Positions 18,000 through 27,317 of a stretch of DNA of 64,000 bases are shown here, in pieces. The notes beneath the pieces were generated by a model that saw only the letters and a program-made list of their open reading frames with translations, was not told the DNA's origin and searched no databases. The DNA comes from DASQPA01 sp963757335 (GTDB lineage: Bacteria; Acidobacteriota; Thermoanaerobaculia; Multivoradales; UBA5704). A program made the translations under genes and the position numbers. Where the stretch lies: assembly GCA_963757335.1 (NCBI GenBank), contig CAVWRJ010000002.1, positions 1 to 64,000 of the forward strand, in the 5' to 3' direction. Position 1 is the first letter of the stretch. The number at the start of each line of letters is the position of its first letter.

Positions 18000-18223
18000 A
18001 AAGAAGCCTTTAGACCTCCGGCCGTCCTGCGAAAGGGACGCCTCGCCAGCCTGTGGAAAATTGCGCGACCTCTCGGGCTGGACGGCGAACGAAGGGCTCG
18101 GAGCCCCCAGCTGGAAATGTTGCAAACTGCTGAGGGGTCTATGGTTACGGCAACTGCACAAAAAAGTGTTCAAAGCGGACCAAAGCCCCGTGGCGCCGGG
18201 CCTTTCGGGCTTGCGGAGGCCCT

Positions 18224-20251
18224 TTATCCGCACGGTTTTCCACAGGCTCTGTGGAGATCCGGCCCGCTTAAGGGCAAGCAGCGGAAGGCAGCGGCCGAGC
18301 TGGTCTCGAGCGCACTGGCGGGAGGCAAATCGAGAATGGCCAGGGCAGCCGGGCGGACCTCGACCAGCGGCCACTCCAGGGGCCAAGATGGACGGCGAAA
18401 GGCGTATAGAGACAGGGAGAGAGACGGCGTCTGATCGATCTCCAGCGCCAACCATCCCGGTTCGTTCGGAGCCTCCACGGACCCCGGCGAAAGGCGCCCG
18501 GCGGCGGTCACCAGGGCCGCTCGCCACCCGCTGTCGATCCCCTCGCGGGAGGCAGCCTCTTGCAGGGCCGCGCTCCGCAGTCGACCGTGGACGTCCCAGA
18601 AAGGGGCGGCGAGGAGCCGCGGCTCGGCGAGGAGAGCGTGGGAAGCGTTTAAGGGAGCGTTCGGAGAGCGCGGCCCGGCGACGGCGAGGAAGTAGGGGGC
18701 GAACGGGGAGAGCGGATCGAGGGTGCAGGCCTCAGTCAGCGCCCGCGGGGCCCAGGGCCGGCCAGCGCCCAAGCCCAGGACTCCGGCGGCGAGCCACAAC
18801 GGGCCCACTCCAGAAGCCTGTTCTGCAGATCTCAGGGCGAGATCGGCTCCCCGGCCCCGTTCGACCCCCTGAAGCAGCCAGCCGAGCCGCGCCCGGTAGA
18901 GTGGAAAGGCGGGATCGAGATCGACCGCTCGGGCGAGCTGGCTCCGGGCTTCCTGGGGAATCGGCGCGGCGATCGCCTGATCGTAGTGGTAACCGGCGAG
19001 GAGGAGAGGGAAGAGGAGGAGGAGGGCGACCACCCCGTAGGCCAATGCTGGCAGGCGGAGGCTGGCCCCAGAGCGCTCCGAGGACCCCAGGGTTCCGGCC
19101 TCTCCTGCCAGAGCCGCTCCAGCGGCGAGAGCCGCCGCGACGGGCAGGGCGGTAACGGCAAGGGAAGCGTTTCCCAGAGCGACCACAACCCCACCGAGAA
19201 GACCGAGGAGCCCGGCGACGAGGAGGAGCGGGTCCGACGCCGTGCGGCGCTCCGCCATCCGGCGGACGAAAAAAATCGCGGCAAGGCCGCTGGCGAACAG
19301 AAGCCCCGTGATCCCCAACTCGTAAGCCAGCTCGACAGGCAGTGAGTGAAGCTCGCCCACCACTTCGCTCGGCGGGTTCAACCCCGGCCGGGGACGCAGA
19401 AACCGAGCGACCGTCCAGGCCGCGGACCCGGGGCCCCAGCCGAGGAGCGGCCGGGCCAGAAAGCCCTCCCAGCCGCCGCGGTAGTAGACGGCGCGCGCCC
19501 CGGCGGAGGGATCGGCACCGGACAGGATCCGCCAGACCCGCGGACTCGCCACGGCCCCGCCTAGCAGGAGCAGGAGAGCGAGTCCTGCAGTGAGACCTGA
19601 GGCTCGACGGTCGAGACCACGGCGCCACACGAGCAGGAGCGCCACGGCGAGGGTCTCGATCGTCAGTCCTGCGATCCCGAGGAGCGACTGGCTCGCCAGG
19701 ACGGCGCCAGCTCCGACGAGCCCGCTCCCCCATCCCAGCCAGCGCCAGCCCCCCGTTTCCCGCGCTGGTAGGATGGCGAGGGGCAGGAGGATCACCAGCC
19801 AGGCGGCGAGCAGGTTGTGATGGCCGAGCGGGAGCGACGCCCGCCCGGTATGCAGCCAGACGAGCCCGGCGAGCGACAGCAGGGCCACACCGCCCGCTAC
19901 GCCGGACAGGGCCCGCAGGCCGAGCTGCCGCGCACGCTCCGAGCGCCAGCAGCGGGCCACTGCATCGGGCAGGGCCAGGTAGGCGGGCAGGAGCACCAGG
20001 GCCACCCGTCCCGCCCGCGGCACCGGCGAGGCCCAGACGCTCGCCGCGAGGGCGATCCAGAGCGCCGCCGGCAGCAGCCGGCCGGCCGGGCCGAGCCGCA
20101 GAGAGTCCTTAGCGTCCACCCCAACCGCGGCCAGGAAGGCGAGCGGGAGCACCACCGCCGCCGCACTCCCCGCCCAGGTCGCCCCGCCGGAGAAGGTTCC
20201 GCACCAGACCCCGAACAGTCCGGCGAGGAGGGCGGGCAGGAATGGCAGCAT
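18224..20251 (-). CDS. O-antigen ligase/polymerase-like membrane protein
   Basis: 675 residues. About ten to twelve hydrophobic segments fill the first 430 residues (LLPAALWIALAASVWASPVP, LLSLAGLVWLHTGRASLPLG and others). A periplasmic loop region contains GGWEGFLARPLLGWGPGSAA and GELHSLPVELAYELGITGLL, the G-x-G-P and H-x-x-x-x-E pattern of Wzy_C/WaaL enzymes. The C-terminal about 230 residues are soluble, with TPR-like stretches (RSQLARAVDLDPAFPLYRAR). Such proteins attach or polymerise O-antigen or glycoprotein glycans at the periplasmic face. Convergent with the methyltransferase gene at 17999, with 224 bp between them and no clear terminator found. Confidence 0.75.
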   Translation of the reverse strand: MLPFLPALLAGLFGVWCGTFSGGATWAGSAAAVVLPLAFLAAVGVDAKDSLRLGPAGRLLPAALWIALAASVWASPVPRAGRVALVLLPAYLALPDAVARCWRSERARQLGLRALSGVAGGVALLSLAGLVWLHTGRASLPLGHHNLLAAWLVILLPLAILPARETGGWRWLGWGSGLVGAGAVLASQSLLGIAGLTIETLAVALLLVWRRGLDRRASGLTAGLALLLLLGGAVASPRVWRILSGADPSAGARAVYYRGGWEGFLARPLLGWGPGSAAWTVARFLRPRPGLNPPSEVVGELHSLPVELAYELGITGLLFASGLAAIFFVRRMAERRTASDPLLLVAGLLGLLGGVVVALGNASLAVTALPVAAALAAGAALAGEAGTLGSSERSGASLRLPALAYGVVALLLLFPLLLAGYHYDQAIAAPIPQEARSQLARAVDLDPAFPLYRARLGWLLQGVERGRGADLALRSAEQASGVGPLWLAAGVLGLGAGRPWAPRALTEACTLDPLSPFAPYFLAVAGPRSPNAPLNASHALLAEPRLLAAPFWDVHGRLRSAALQEAASREGIDSGWRAALVTAAGRLSPGSVEAPNEPGWLALEIDQTPSLSLSLYAFRRPSWPLEWPLVEVRPAALAILDLPPASALETSSAAAFRCLPLSGPDLHRACGKPCG

Positions 20252-20365
20252 CGCACCGGCATTCTATCGGTCAGGGTTCAAACCAACCCCATGCCGGCCT
20301 CGTCTTGACAGTTGCGGTATCCTTAGCTCTTTGACCCTTCCTACCCCTCTTCAGGAGAGAAACAT

Positions 20366-21907
20366 ATGGCCACCACGACAGTCAGCAGTCTTTCGAGCAC
20401 CCTTCTGGCCCTGGGGCTCGAAGCCGAGAACCCGGGGGCCTTCGACGGCTCCTGGATCGAGACCTCCGGCCCCCGGGTCGAGTCGCTCAACCCCGCCACG
20501 GGAGAGCCCCTGGCCGCCGTGCACATGGCGACCGCCGCGGACTACGAGCGGGTCGCGGCCGCCTCGGTCCGCGCCTTCGAGGTGTGGCGGACCTGGCCGG
20601 CGCCGCGGCGCGGCGAGGTCGTCCGCCAGCTCGGCGAGGAGCTCCGGCGCCACAAGCAGGAGCTCGGCCGTCTGGTGACCCTGGAGGTGGGCAAGGTGGT
20701 GAGCGAAGGGCTGGGCGAGGTGCAGGAGATGATCGACATGTGCGATCTGGCGGTCGGCATGTCCCGCCAGCTCTACGGCCTCGCCATGCACTCGGAACGG
20801 CCTCAGCACCGCATGTACGAGCAGTGGCATCCGCTGGGTCCGGTCGGCATCATCACCGCCTTCAACTTCCCCGTCGCCGTCTGGGCCTGGAACGCCGCGG
20901 TGGCCGCCATCTGCGGCGACTCGATGATCTGGAAGCCGTCGCACCAGGCGCCGCTCACCGCCCTCGCGGTGACCAAGATCGCCGACCGGGTGCTCCGCGC
21001 CAACGGCGCGCCGCCGATCTTCAATCTCATCCTGGGCGGCAGGAGCGGGGTCGGCGAGGCGATGGTCGCCGACCGGCGGCTGCCGCTCATCTCCGCCACC
21101 GGCTCGGTGCGCATGGGCAAGGAGATCGGCAAGGTGCTCGCCGACCGGCTCGGCCGCGGGCTCTTGGAGCTCGGCGGCAACAACGGCATCCTGGTGATGG
21201 ACGACGCCGATCTGGACCTCGCTCTCCGCGCTGTCCTCTTCGCCGCCGTGGGTACCGCCGGCCAGCGCTGCACGACGACCCGCCGGCTCTTCCTCCAGCG
21301 CGGCATCGCCGCCGAGATGAAGCGGCGGCTCGTCTCCGCCTACGGCTCGATCCGGATCGGCGATCCCGCCGAGGCCGGGACGCTCATGGGCCCGCTCGTC
21401 GACGGCGTCGCGGTCGACAACATGATGAAGGCGATCGAGGTGATCAAGGCCCAGGGCGGCAGGATCCTCCACGGCGGCAAGCGCGTCGACCGCCCCGGCT
21501 TCTTCGTCGAGCCGACCCTCGTCGAGGCCACCCCACACATGCCGATCACCTGCGAGGAGACCTTCGCGCCGATCCTCTACCTCTTCGAGTTCGACGACCT
21601 GGACGAGGCAATCGCGATCCACAATTCGGTGCCGCAGGGGCTCTCCTCGGCCATCTTCACCTTGAACATGCGCTCGGCCGAGCGCTTCCTCGCCGCGACC
21701 GGCAGCGACTGCGGCATCGCCAACGTCAACATCGGCACCTCCGGGGCCGAGATTGGCGGCGCCTTCGGCGGCGAGAAGGAGACCGGTGGCGGCCGGGAGG
21801 CCGGCTCGGACTCCTGGAAGGCCTACATGCGCCGCCAGACCTGCACCCTCAACTGGGGCACCGATCTGCCGCTCGCCCAGGGGGTGGAGTTTCCGGTCGC
21901 GCCGTAA
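20366..21907 (+). CDS. ALDH7-type aldehyde dehydrogenase (aminoadipate-semialdehyde dehydrogenase)
   Basis: 513 residues. GPVGIITAFNFPVAVWAWNA is the antiquitin (ALDH7A1) signature. The catalytic Glu is in LGRGLLELGGNNGIL and the catalytic Cys in VGTAGQRCTTTRRLF. GGEKETGGGREAGSDSWKAY MRR near the C-terminus is also ALDH7-specific. The family oxidises 2-aminoadipate semialdehyde (piperideine-6-carboxylate) to 2-aminoadipate in lysine breakdown. It is transcribed divergently from the O-antigen-ligase-like gene. Its last 59 bp overlap the convergent lipid kinase gene. Confidence 0.88.
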   Translation: MATTTVSSLSSTLLALGLEAENPGAFDGSWIETSGPRVESLNPATGEPLAAVHMATAADYERVAAASVRAFEVWRTWPAPRRGEVVRQLGEELRRHKQELGRLVTLEVGKVVSEGLGEVQEMIDMCDLAVGMSRQLYGLAMHSERPQHRMYEQWHPLGPVGIITAFNFPVAVWAWNAAVAAICGDSMIWKPSHQAPLTALAVTKIADRVLRANGAPPIFNLILGGRSGVGEAMVADRRLPLISATGSVRMGKEIGKVLADRLGRGLLELGGNNGILVMDDADLDLALRAVLFAAVGTAGQRCTTTRRLFLQRGIAAEMKRRLVSAYGSIRIGDPAEAGTLMGPLVDGVAVDNMMKAIEVIKAQGGRILHGGKRVDRPGFFVEPTLVEATPHMPITCEETFAPILYLFEFDDLDEAIAIHNSVPQGLSSAIFTLNMRSAERFLAATGSDCGIANVNIGTSGAEIGGAFGGEKETGGGREAGSDSWKAYMRRQTCTLNWGTDLPLAQGVEFPVAP

Positions 21908-22790
21908 AGTCGGCCGCCCTGCCGCCGATCACCGCCAGGGCCCGCGGCACAGCCTCGACGGTGATCGGCGTTCCCGCCAGGGCCGACTGCACCGGCTCCC
22001 CCCCGCCGTAGAGCGTCATCTCCCGGTCGAGCGTGATCGACACCCGGGCCGTGCGGACGAGGGTGACGGCCGGGTGGGTCACGTGGCTGCCGGTGTAGAC
22101 CCTGGGGAAGACGTTGAGGAGAGTGCGGCGCGAGACCTCCCGCACGATGACGAGGTCCAGGAGGCCGTCGTCGATCCGGGCCTCGGGGGCGATCTTCATG
22201 CCGCCGCCGAAGCGCGGCAGGTTCGCCGCCACGACGAACATCGCCTTCCCCTCGAAGGTCCCCTCGTCGTGCTCGATCCGCATGGTGGGCGGCTTGAAGG
22301 TGGCGAGGGTGTGGATCACCGAATAGAGGTAGATGAGCGGCCCGCGCAGGATCTTGACCTCGTTGGCGAAGCGGGTGACCTCGCTGTCGAAACCCACCCC
22401 GGCGTAGCCGATGCACCAGGTCGCCCCCACCCGGGCGAGATCCATCCGTCGCACCGGCCCGGTCAAGGCGCGCTCGACCGCCGGCTCGAGCTCGGGAGGG
22501 ATGCCGAGGGTGCCGGCGAGATCGTTGCCACTCCCGAGCGGCACCACCCCCAGCGCGCAGTCGGTCCCCACCAGCCCCTGCGCGACGTGGTGCATCGTGC
22601 CGTCCCCACCCGCCACGATGAGACGCTCGACGCCGTCCGCCGCCGCTCGCCGGGCCTGCTCCGCAAGATCGGCGGCGCCCTTGCTGGAAACGAGGCCCGC
22701 TCCCGCTCGGGAGGCGAGGATGCGCAGGCGATGAATGTGGGCCGCCCCCGCGCCGCGCCCGGCAGCGGGGTTCAAGAGAAAGCGGACCAT
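21849..22790 (-). CDS. diacylglycerol kinase-family lipid kinase (YegS/BmrU type)
   Basis: 313 residues. MVRFLLNPAAGRGAGAAHIH holds the NPxxGxG nucleotide region. LIVAGGDGTMHHVAQGL is the GGDGT catalytic motif, followed by LGVVPLGSGNDLAGTLGIP. The C-terminal beta domain contains GGGMKIAPEARIDDGLLDLV, as in lipid and sphingosine kinase-like proteins. The substrate is probably a membrane lipid. The 3' end overlaps the convergent ALDH gene by 59 bp, which adds about 20 residues past the usual end (TARPETPPPGRAADRCPS). The natural stop may have been lost. Confidence 0.85.
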   Translation of the reverse strand: MVRFLLNPAAGRGAGAAHIHRLRILASRAGAGLVSSKGAADLAEQARRAAADGVERLIVAGGDGTMHHVAQGLVGTDCALGVVPLGSGNDLAGTLGIPPELEPAVERALTGPVRRMDLARVGATWCIGYAGVGFDSEVTRFANEVKILRGPLIYLYSVIHTLATFKPPTMRIEHDEGTFEGKAMFVVAANLPRFGGGMKIAPEARIDDGLLDLVIVREVSRRTLLNVFPRVYTGSHVTHPAVTLVRTARVSITLDREMTLYGGGEPVQSALAGTPITVEAVPRALAVIGGRAADFTARPETPPPGRAADRCPS

Positions 22791-22852
22791 GGGGCCTCCG
22801 ACGGGGTCAGGCCCGCATTCTATCCCGGCTGGCGGGGAGTAGAATCCGCCCC

Positions 22853-23182
22853 ATGTCCAAGCCCCAGATCCAGATCCTCGTCTGCACCAACGAACGCGAA
22901 CCGGACGCCCGGAAGCCGAGCTGCACCCCGCGCGGGGCGATCGACGTCTATCACCGCTTCAAGGACCGGGTGAAGGAGCTCGGGATCCGCGACCAGGTGA
23001 TGGTCGTCCGCACCGGCTGCCTCAAGCATTGCAGCCAGGGGATCACCGTCGCCGTCTGGCCCTACAATCTCTGGTACCGCCGGGTGACGGTCGACGACGT
23101 CGAGGAGATCCTGGAAAAGAGCGTCCTGGGCGAAGGGCGGGAGGTCGAACGTTTGCGGATGCCCGACATCCCGTGGGAGTAG
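22853..23182 (+). CDS. thioredoxin-like [2Fe-2S] ferredoxin
   Basis: 109 residues. The cysteine pattern C11, C24, C56, C60 (ILVCTNEREPD, KPSCTPRGA, VVRTGCLKHCSQGITVAVWP) is that of thioredoxin-fold 2Fe-2S ferredoxins (NuoE/Shethna-like). The segment PYNLWYRRVTVDDVEEILEK is the usual C-terminal end. It likely carries single electrons in the cytoplasm; the partner is unknown. It is divergent from the lipid kinase (62 bp) and convergent with mqnC. Confidence 0.85.
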   Translation: MSKPQIQILVCTNEREPDARKPSCTPRGAIDVYHRFKDRVKELGIRDQVMVVRTGCLKHCSQGITVAVWPYNLWYRRVTVDDVEEILEKSVLGEGREVERLRMPDIPWE

Positions 23183-23202
23183 GGGCCGTCCCCCAGCCCA
23201 GC

Positions 23203-24390
23203 CTACGCCACCACCGGCAAGAGCGGCCCCGACACCAGGTCCCGGTTCGCCGGGGTCAGGGCATACCGGTACTTCCTGGCCAGCGCCGCCGTATCCTCGC
23301 GGGTGACCAGTCTCTCGTAGAGGTTCGTCCGCTGCTTCGGGGTGTAACCGGCGCTCTCGATCAGGTGCTCCATCTCGTCCTGGCTCATCCGGTAGGAGGT
23401 ACCGGCCGAGGCGACGACGTTCTCCTCGATCATGATCGAGCCCATATCGTCGGCGCCAAAGGAGAGGGCGAGCTGGCCGATCTTCTTGCCCTGGGTCACC
23501 CAGCTGGTCTGGAAGTGGTCGATGTTGTCGATGAACAGTCGCGAGACCGCCAGCGTCCGCAGGTACTCCTCGGCGTAGGTCTCCGGCACGTCCGGCATCT
23601 CGGTGTGCTCATGCTGGAAGGTCCAGGAGATGAAGGCGGTGAAACCCCCGGTTTCGTCCTGGAGGTCGCGCACTCGCTGAAAGTGCTCGACCCGCGCCGC
23701 GATCTCCTCGCCCATGCCGTACATCATGGTCGCCGAGGTGCGGAGGCCGTTTTTGTGCGCCTGGCGCATGATGTCGATCCACTCCTCTGCCGAGCACTTC
23801 GGGTACGCGAGGACGTCCTTCCGGATATCGTCGGAGAGGACCTCCGCGCCGCCGCCGGGGATCGACTGGAGACCGGCCGCCTTCAAACGGGCGATGACGT
23901 CGTAGAAGCTCATCCGCTCCTTCCGGGCGATGAACTTGACCTCCGGCGGCGAAAAGGCGTGCAGGTGGATCGCCGGGTACTTCTCCTTGAGATAGCGCAG
24001 CAGGTCCTCATAGTAGGAGATGGGCAGGTCCGGATGGACGCCCCCCTGCATGAGGATGCCGGTACCGTTGAGCGCCAGCGTTTCCTCAATCTTCTTGCCG
24101 ATCTCCTCGAACGGCAGGAGATACCCCTCGGGGTCCCCCGGCTCGCGGTAGAAGGCGCAGAAGCGGCACTTGTAGACGCAGACGTTGGTGTAGTTGATGT
24201 TCCTGTCGACGTTGTAGGTGGCGACCGTGGGGTCGTTCTTCCGGTTCCTCACCTGGTCGGCGGCCAGGCCCAGATCCAGGAGGTCGCCCTCGAGGAGCAG
24301 GGTATGGGCATCGCCGGCAGTGATGCGACGGCCCGAAACGGCGTCGTCCAGGATCTCGGAAACGGGACGTCCGGAAGGTTTGAGGTCCAT
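23203..24390 (-). CDS. mqnC: cyclic dehypoxanthinyl futalosine synthase
   Basis: 395 residues. Radical-SAM enzyme of the futalosine route to menaquinone. NYTNVCVYKCRFCAFYREPG holds the CxxxCxxC cluster motif (about residues 70-77). ILMQGGVHPDLPISYYEDLL and GGGAEVLSDDIRKD are MqnC/CofH-type segments. SWTFQHEHTEMPDVP and LSFGADDMGSIMIEENVVAS distinguish MqnC from MqnE. mqnA lies 42 bp upstream on the same strand, consistent with a shared operon. The remaining mqn genes are not in this window. Confidence 0.92.
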   Translation of the reverse strand: MDLKPSGRPVSEILDDAVSGRRITAGDAHTLLLEGDLLDLGLAADQVRNRKNDPTVATYNVDRNINYTNVCVYKCRFCAFYREPGDPEGYLLPFEEIGKKIEETLALNGTGILMQGGVHPDLPISYYEDLLRYLKEKYPAIHLHAFSPPEVKFIARKERMSFYDVIARLKAAGLQSIPGGGAEVLSDDIRKDVLAYPKCSAEEWIDIMRQAHKNGLRTSATMMYGMGEEIAARVEHFQRVRDLQDETGGFTAFISWTFQHEHTEMPDVPETYAEEYLRTLAVSRLFIDNIDHFQTSWVTQGKKIGQLALSFGADDMGSIMIEENVVASAGTSYRMSQDEMEHLIESAGYTPKQRTNLYERLVTREDTAALARKYRYALTPANRDLVSGPLLPVVA

Positions 24391-24432
24391 AGCAACTCCA
24401 CTCTACCAAACTGCGCCGTAGCGAGGTCCGAC

Positions 24433-25227
24433 CTAGGTCCAGAACTCGATCGGCTTGGGCTCCAGGATGAGCCCGTACTCGTGGGCGCGGCGGTAGAACT
24501 CCTCTAAACCAGCGATCTCTTCCTGGCGGAGGAAGAACGCCAGATTCTCGGTCAGGTAGGAGCGCACCTCCGCCGTGTCGAGGTTGAGCTCGGCTGCCGC
24601 CTCGCGCACGACGGTGTCGAGCGACGACATGCCGTAGCGCAGGCTGCTCTTGAAGTAGAACGGGAGGTCCGGAAACTCGACCTCCGGCCGCACCGCCCAG
24701 ACCGCGAAGACGAAGGGGAGGCCGGTCATCGCCTTCCACTCGGCCGCGAGGTCGAACACCTGGTAGCGCTCGCGGTCCACCTTGAGCGCCGGATCGCCGA
24801 TCACCAGGGCCGCGTCGGCGTCCTCCAGCATGCGGGGGACGTCCGCCCGCTCGGTCAGGTACTCGGGCTCCAGGTGAAACCGCTCCTGCATGAGGATGCG
24901 GAGCAGTGCCACCGAGGTGCGGCTGTTCTGGTCCAAGGCGATACGGCGGATCTGGTCCGCCGGCACCGCGGAGACGAGGAGGACGCTCCGCACCTCGTTG
25001 GTCGCCGAGACGCAGAGGTCGGGCAGAACCTTCAAGCCCGGGATGCGCTGCACCTCGATCGAGGGAATGAGGCCGACTTCCAGGTTGCCCTGGCCAAGGA
25101 GCCGTGCCACCAGCGCCGGCGGATGATACGTGGGCGCGAAGAGATCCGCGTGATGCCCCTTCAAGAAGCCCCACGCCAGCGGCTTGCTGTTCAGAAAGTT
25201 GACGATACCGACGCGCAGCTTGGGCAC
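24433..25227 (-). CDS. mqnA: chorismate dehydratase
   Basis: 264 residues. MPKLRVGIVNFLNSKPLAWG is the MqnA start. GLIPSIEVQRIPGLKVLPDL and ADAALVIGDPALKVDRERYQ are family motifs of this periplasmic-binding-like fold. The enzyme removes water from chorismate to give 3-enolpyruvylbenzoate, the first futalosine-pathway step. It is followed by mqnC and preceded 8 bp upstream by rho, so it may be co-transcribed with rho. Confidence 0.92.
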   Translation of the reverse strand: MPKLRVGIVNFLNSKPLAWGFLKGHHADLFAPTYHPPALVARLLGQGNLEVGLIPSIEVQRIPGLKVLPDLCVSATNEVRSVLLVSAVPADQIRRIALDQNSRTSVALLRILMQERFHLEPEYLTERADVPRMLEDADAALVIGDPALKVDRERYQVFDLAAEWKAMTGLPFVFAVWAVRPEVEFPDLPFYFKSSLRYGMSSLDTVVREAAAELNLDTAEVRSYLTENLAFFLRQEEIAGLEEFYRRAHEYGLILEPKPIEFWT

Positions 25228-25235
25228 GTCAGAAC

Positions 25236-26557
<1,322 letters not shown>

Positions 26558-26561
<4 letters not shown>

Positions 26562-27187
26562 CGTGTGCTCGCTTCGAGATGGAGCATGATCGTGCTCCAG
26601 AGTTCCTTCATTCCCTCACCCGATTCCGAGGAGACGGGGATGAGATCCCCACCCACGTCGCCCACTTTGGCGGCATCCCCGTCGAGCGAGAGCGTACGCC
26701 GGATCTCGGCCAAGGCCTTCGTCCGTTTGCCGCTCGGCACCTTGTCCATCTTGGTCGCCACCACCGTCACCCCGGCGCCTAAGCTCACCAGGTACTCCAG
26801 GGCCTCGACGTCCAAGGGGGTGGCTCCGATCCTGCCGTCGACCAGGAGGATCACCCGCGACGACCGGGCGACCACCTCCCTCACATATCCGTCGACCAGT
26901 TGCGCCCACTCCCGCCGCTCGTCCTTCCCCGCCTTCGCGTAGCCGTATCCCGGCAGGTCCACGAAGTAGTAACGGTCGTTGACCAGGAAGTAGTTGACCG
27001 CTCGCGTCCGGCCCGGCGTCGAGCTCGTGCGGGCCAGCCCCTTCTTGCCCAGCAGGCGGTTCAAAAGGCTCGACTTGCCGACGTTCGAGCGCCCCACGAA
27101 GAGGGCCTCGGGACGTCCATCCCGCAGGAGGTCTTCGCTCTTGTGGGCCGAGCGTACGAACTCGGCGGTGACGCTCTTGGCGCTCAA
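26558..27187 (-). CDS. engB: ribosome-biogenesis GTPase EngB (YsxC/YihA)
   Basis: 209 residues. G1 is FVGRSNVGKSSLLNRLLGKK. G2 is TSSTPGRTRAVNYFLVNDRY. G3 is FVDLPGYGYAKAGKDERREW, the EngB signature. G4 is VATKMDKVPSGKRTKALAEI. EngB aids late 50S subunit assembly. It lies between lon and rho on the same strand and is translationally coupled to rho by a 4-bp overlap. Confidence 0.95.
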
Positions 27188-27247
27188 AGTCGAACGTGGA
27201 CCCCGGGCCGCCGCGACAAAATTTTCAAATGTGAGTCCTGGGGCCTT

Positions 27248-27287
27248 CGAGGGACGCCGGGCGCTTATCGCGCCCGGGTCCCCTCGG
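27248..27287 (-). terminator. strong GC hairpin between lon and engB
   Basis: GGGACGCCGGGCGC, loop TTAT, then CGCGCCCGGGTCCC can fold into a long stem with one bulge. It lies 30-70 bp after the lon stop on the minus strand. No clear T-run follows in the transcript direction, so it may be a Rho-dependent or attenuating structure rather than a simple intrinsic terminator. Confidence 0.45.
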
Positions 27288-27317
27288 GCTTCTTAAGAGG
27301 TCGGTTCGAGTCCAGAA

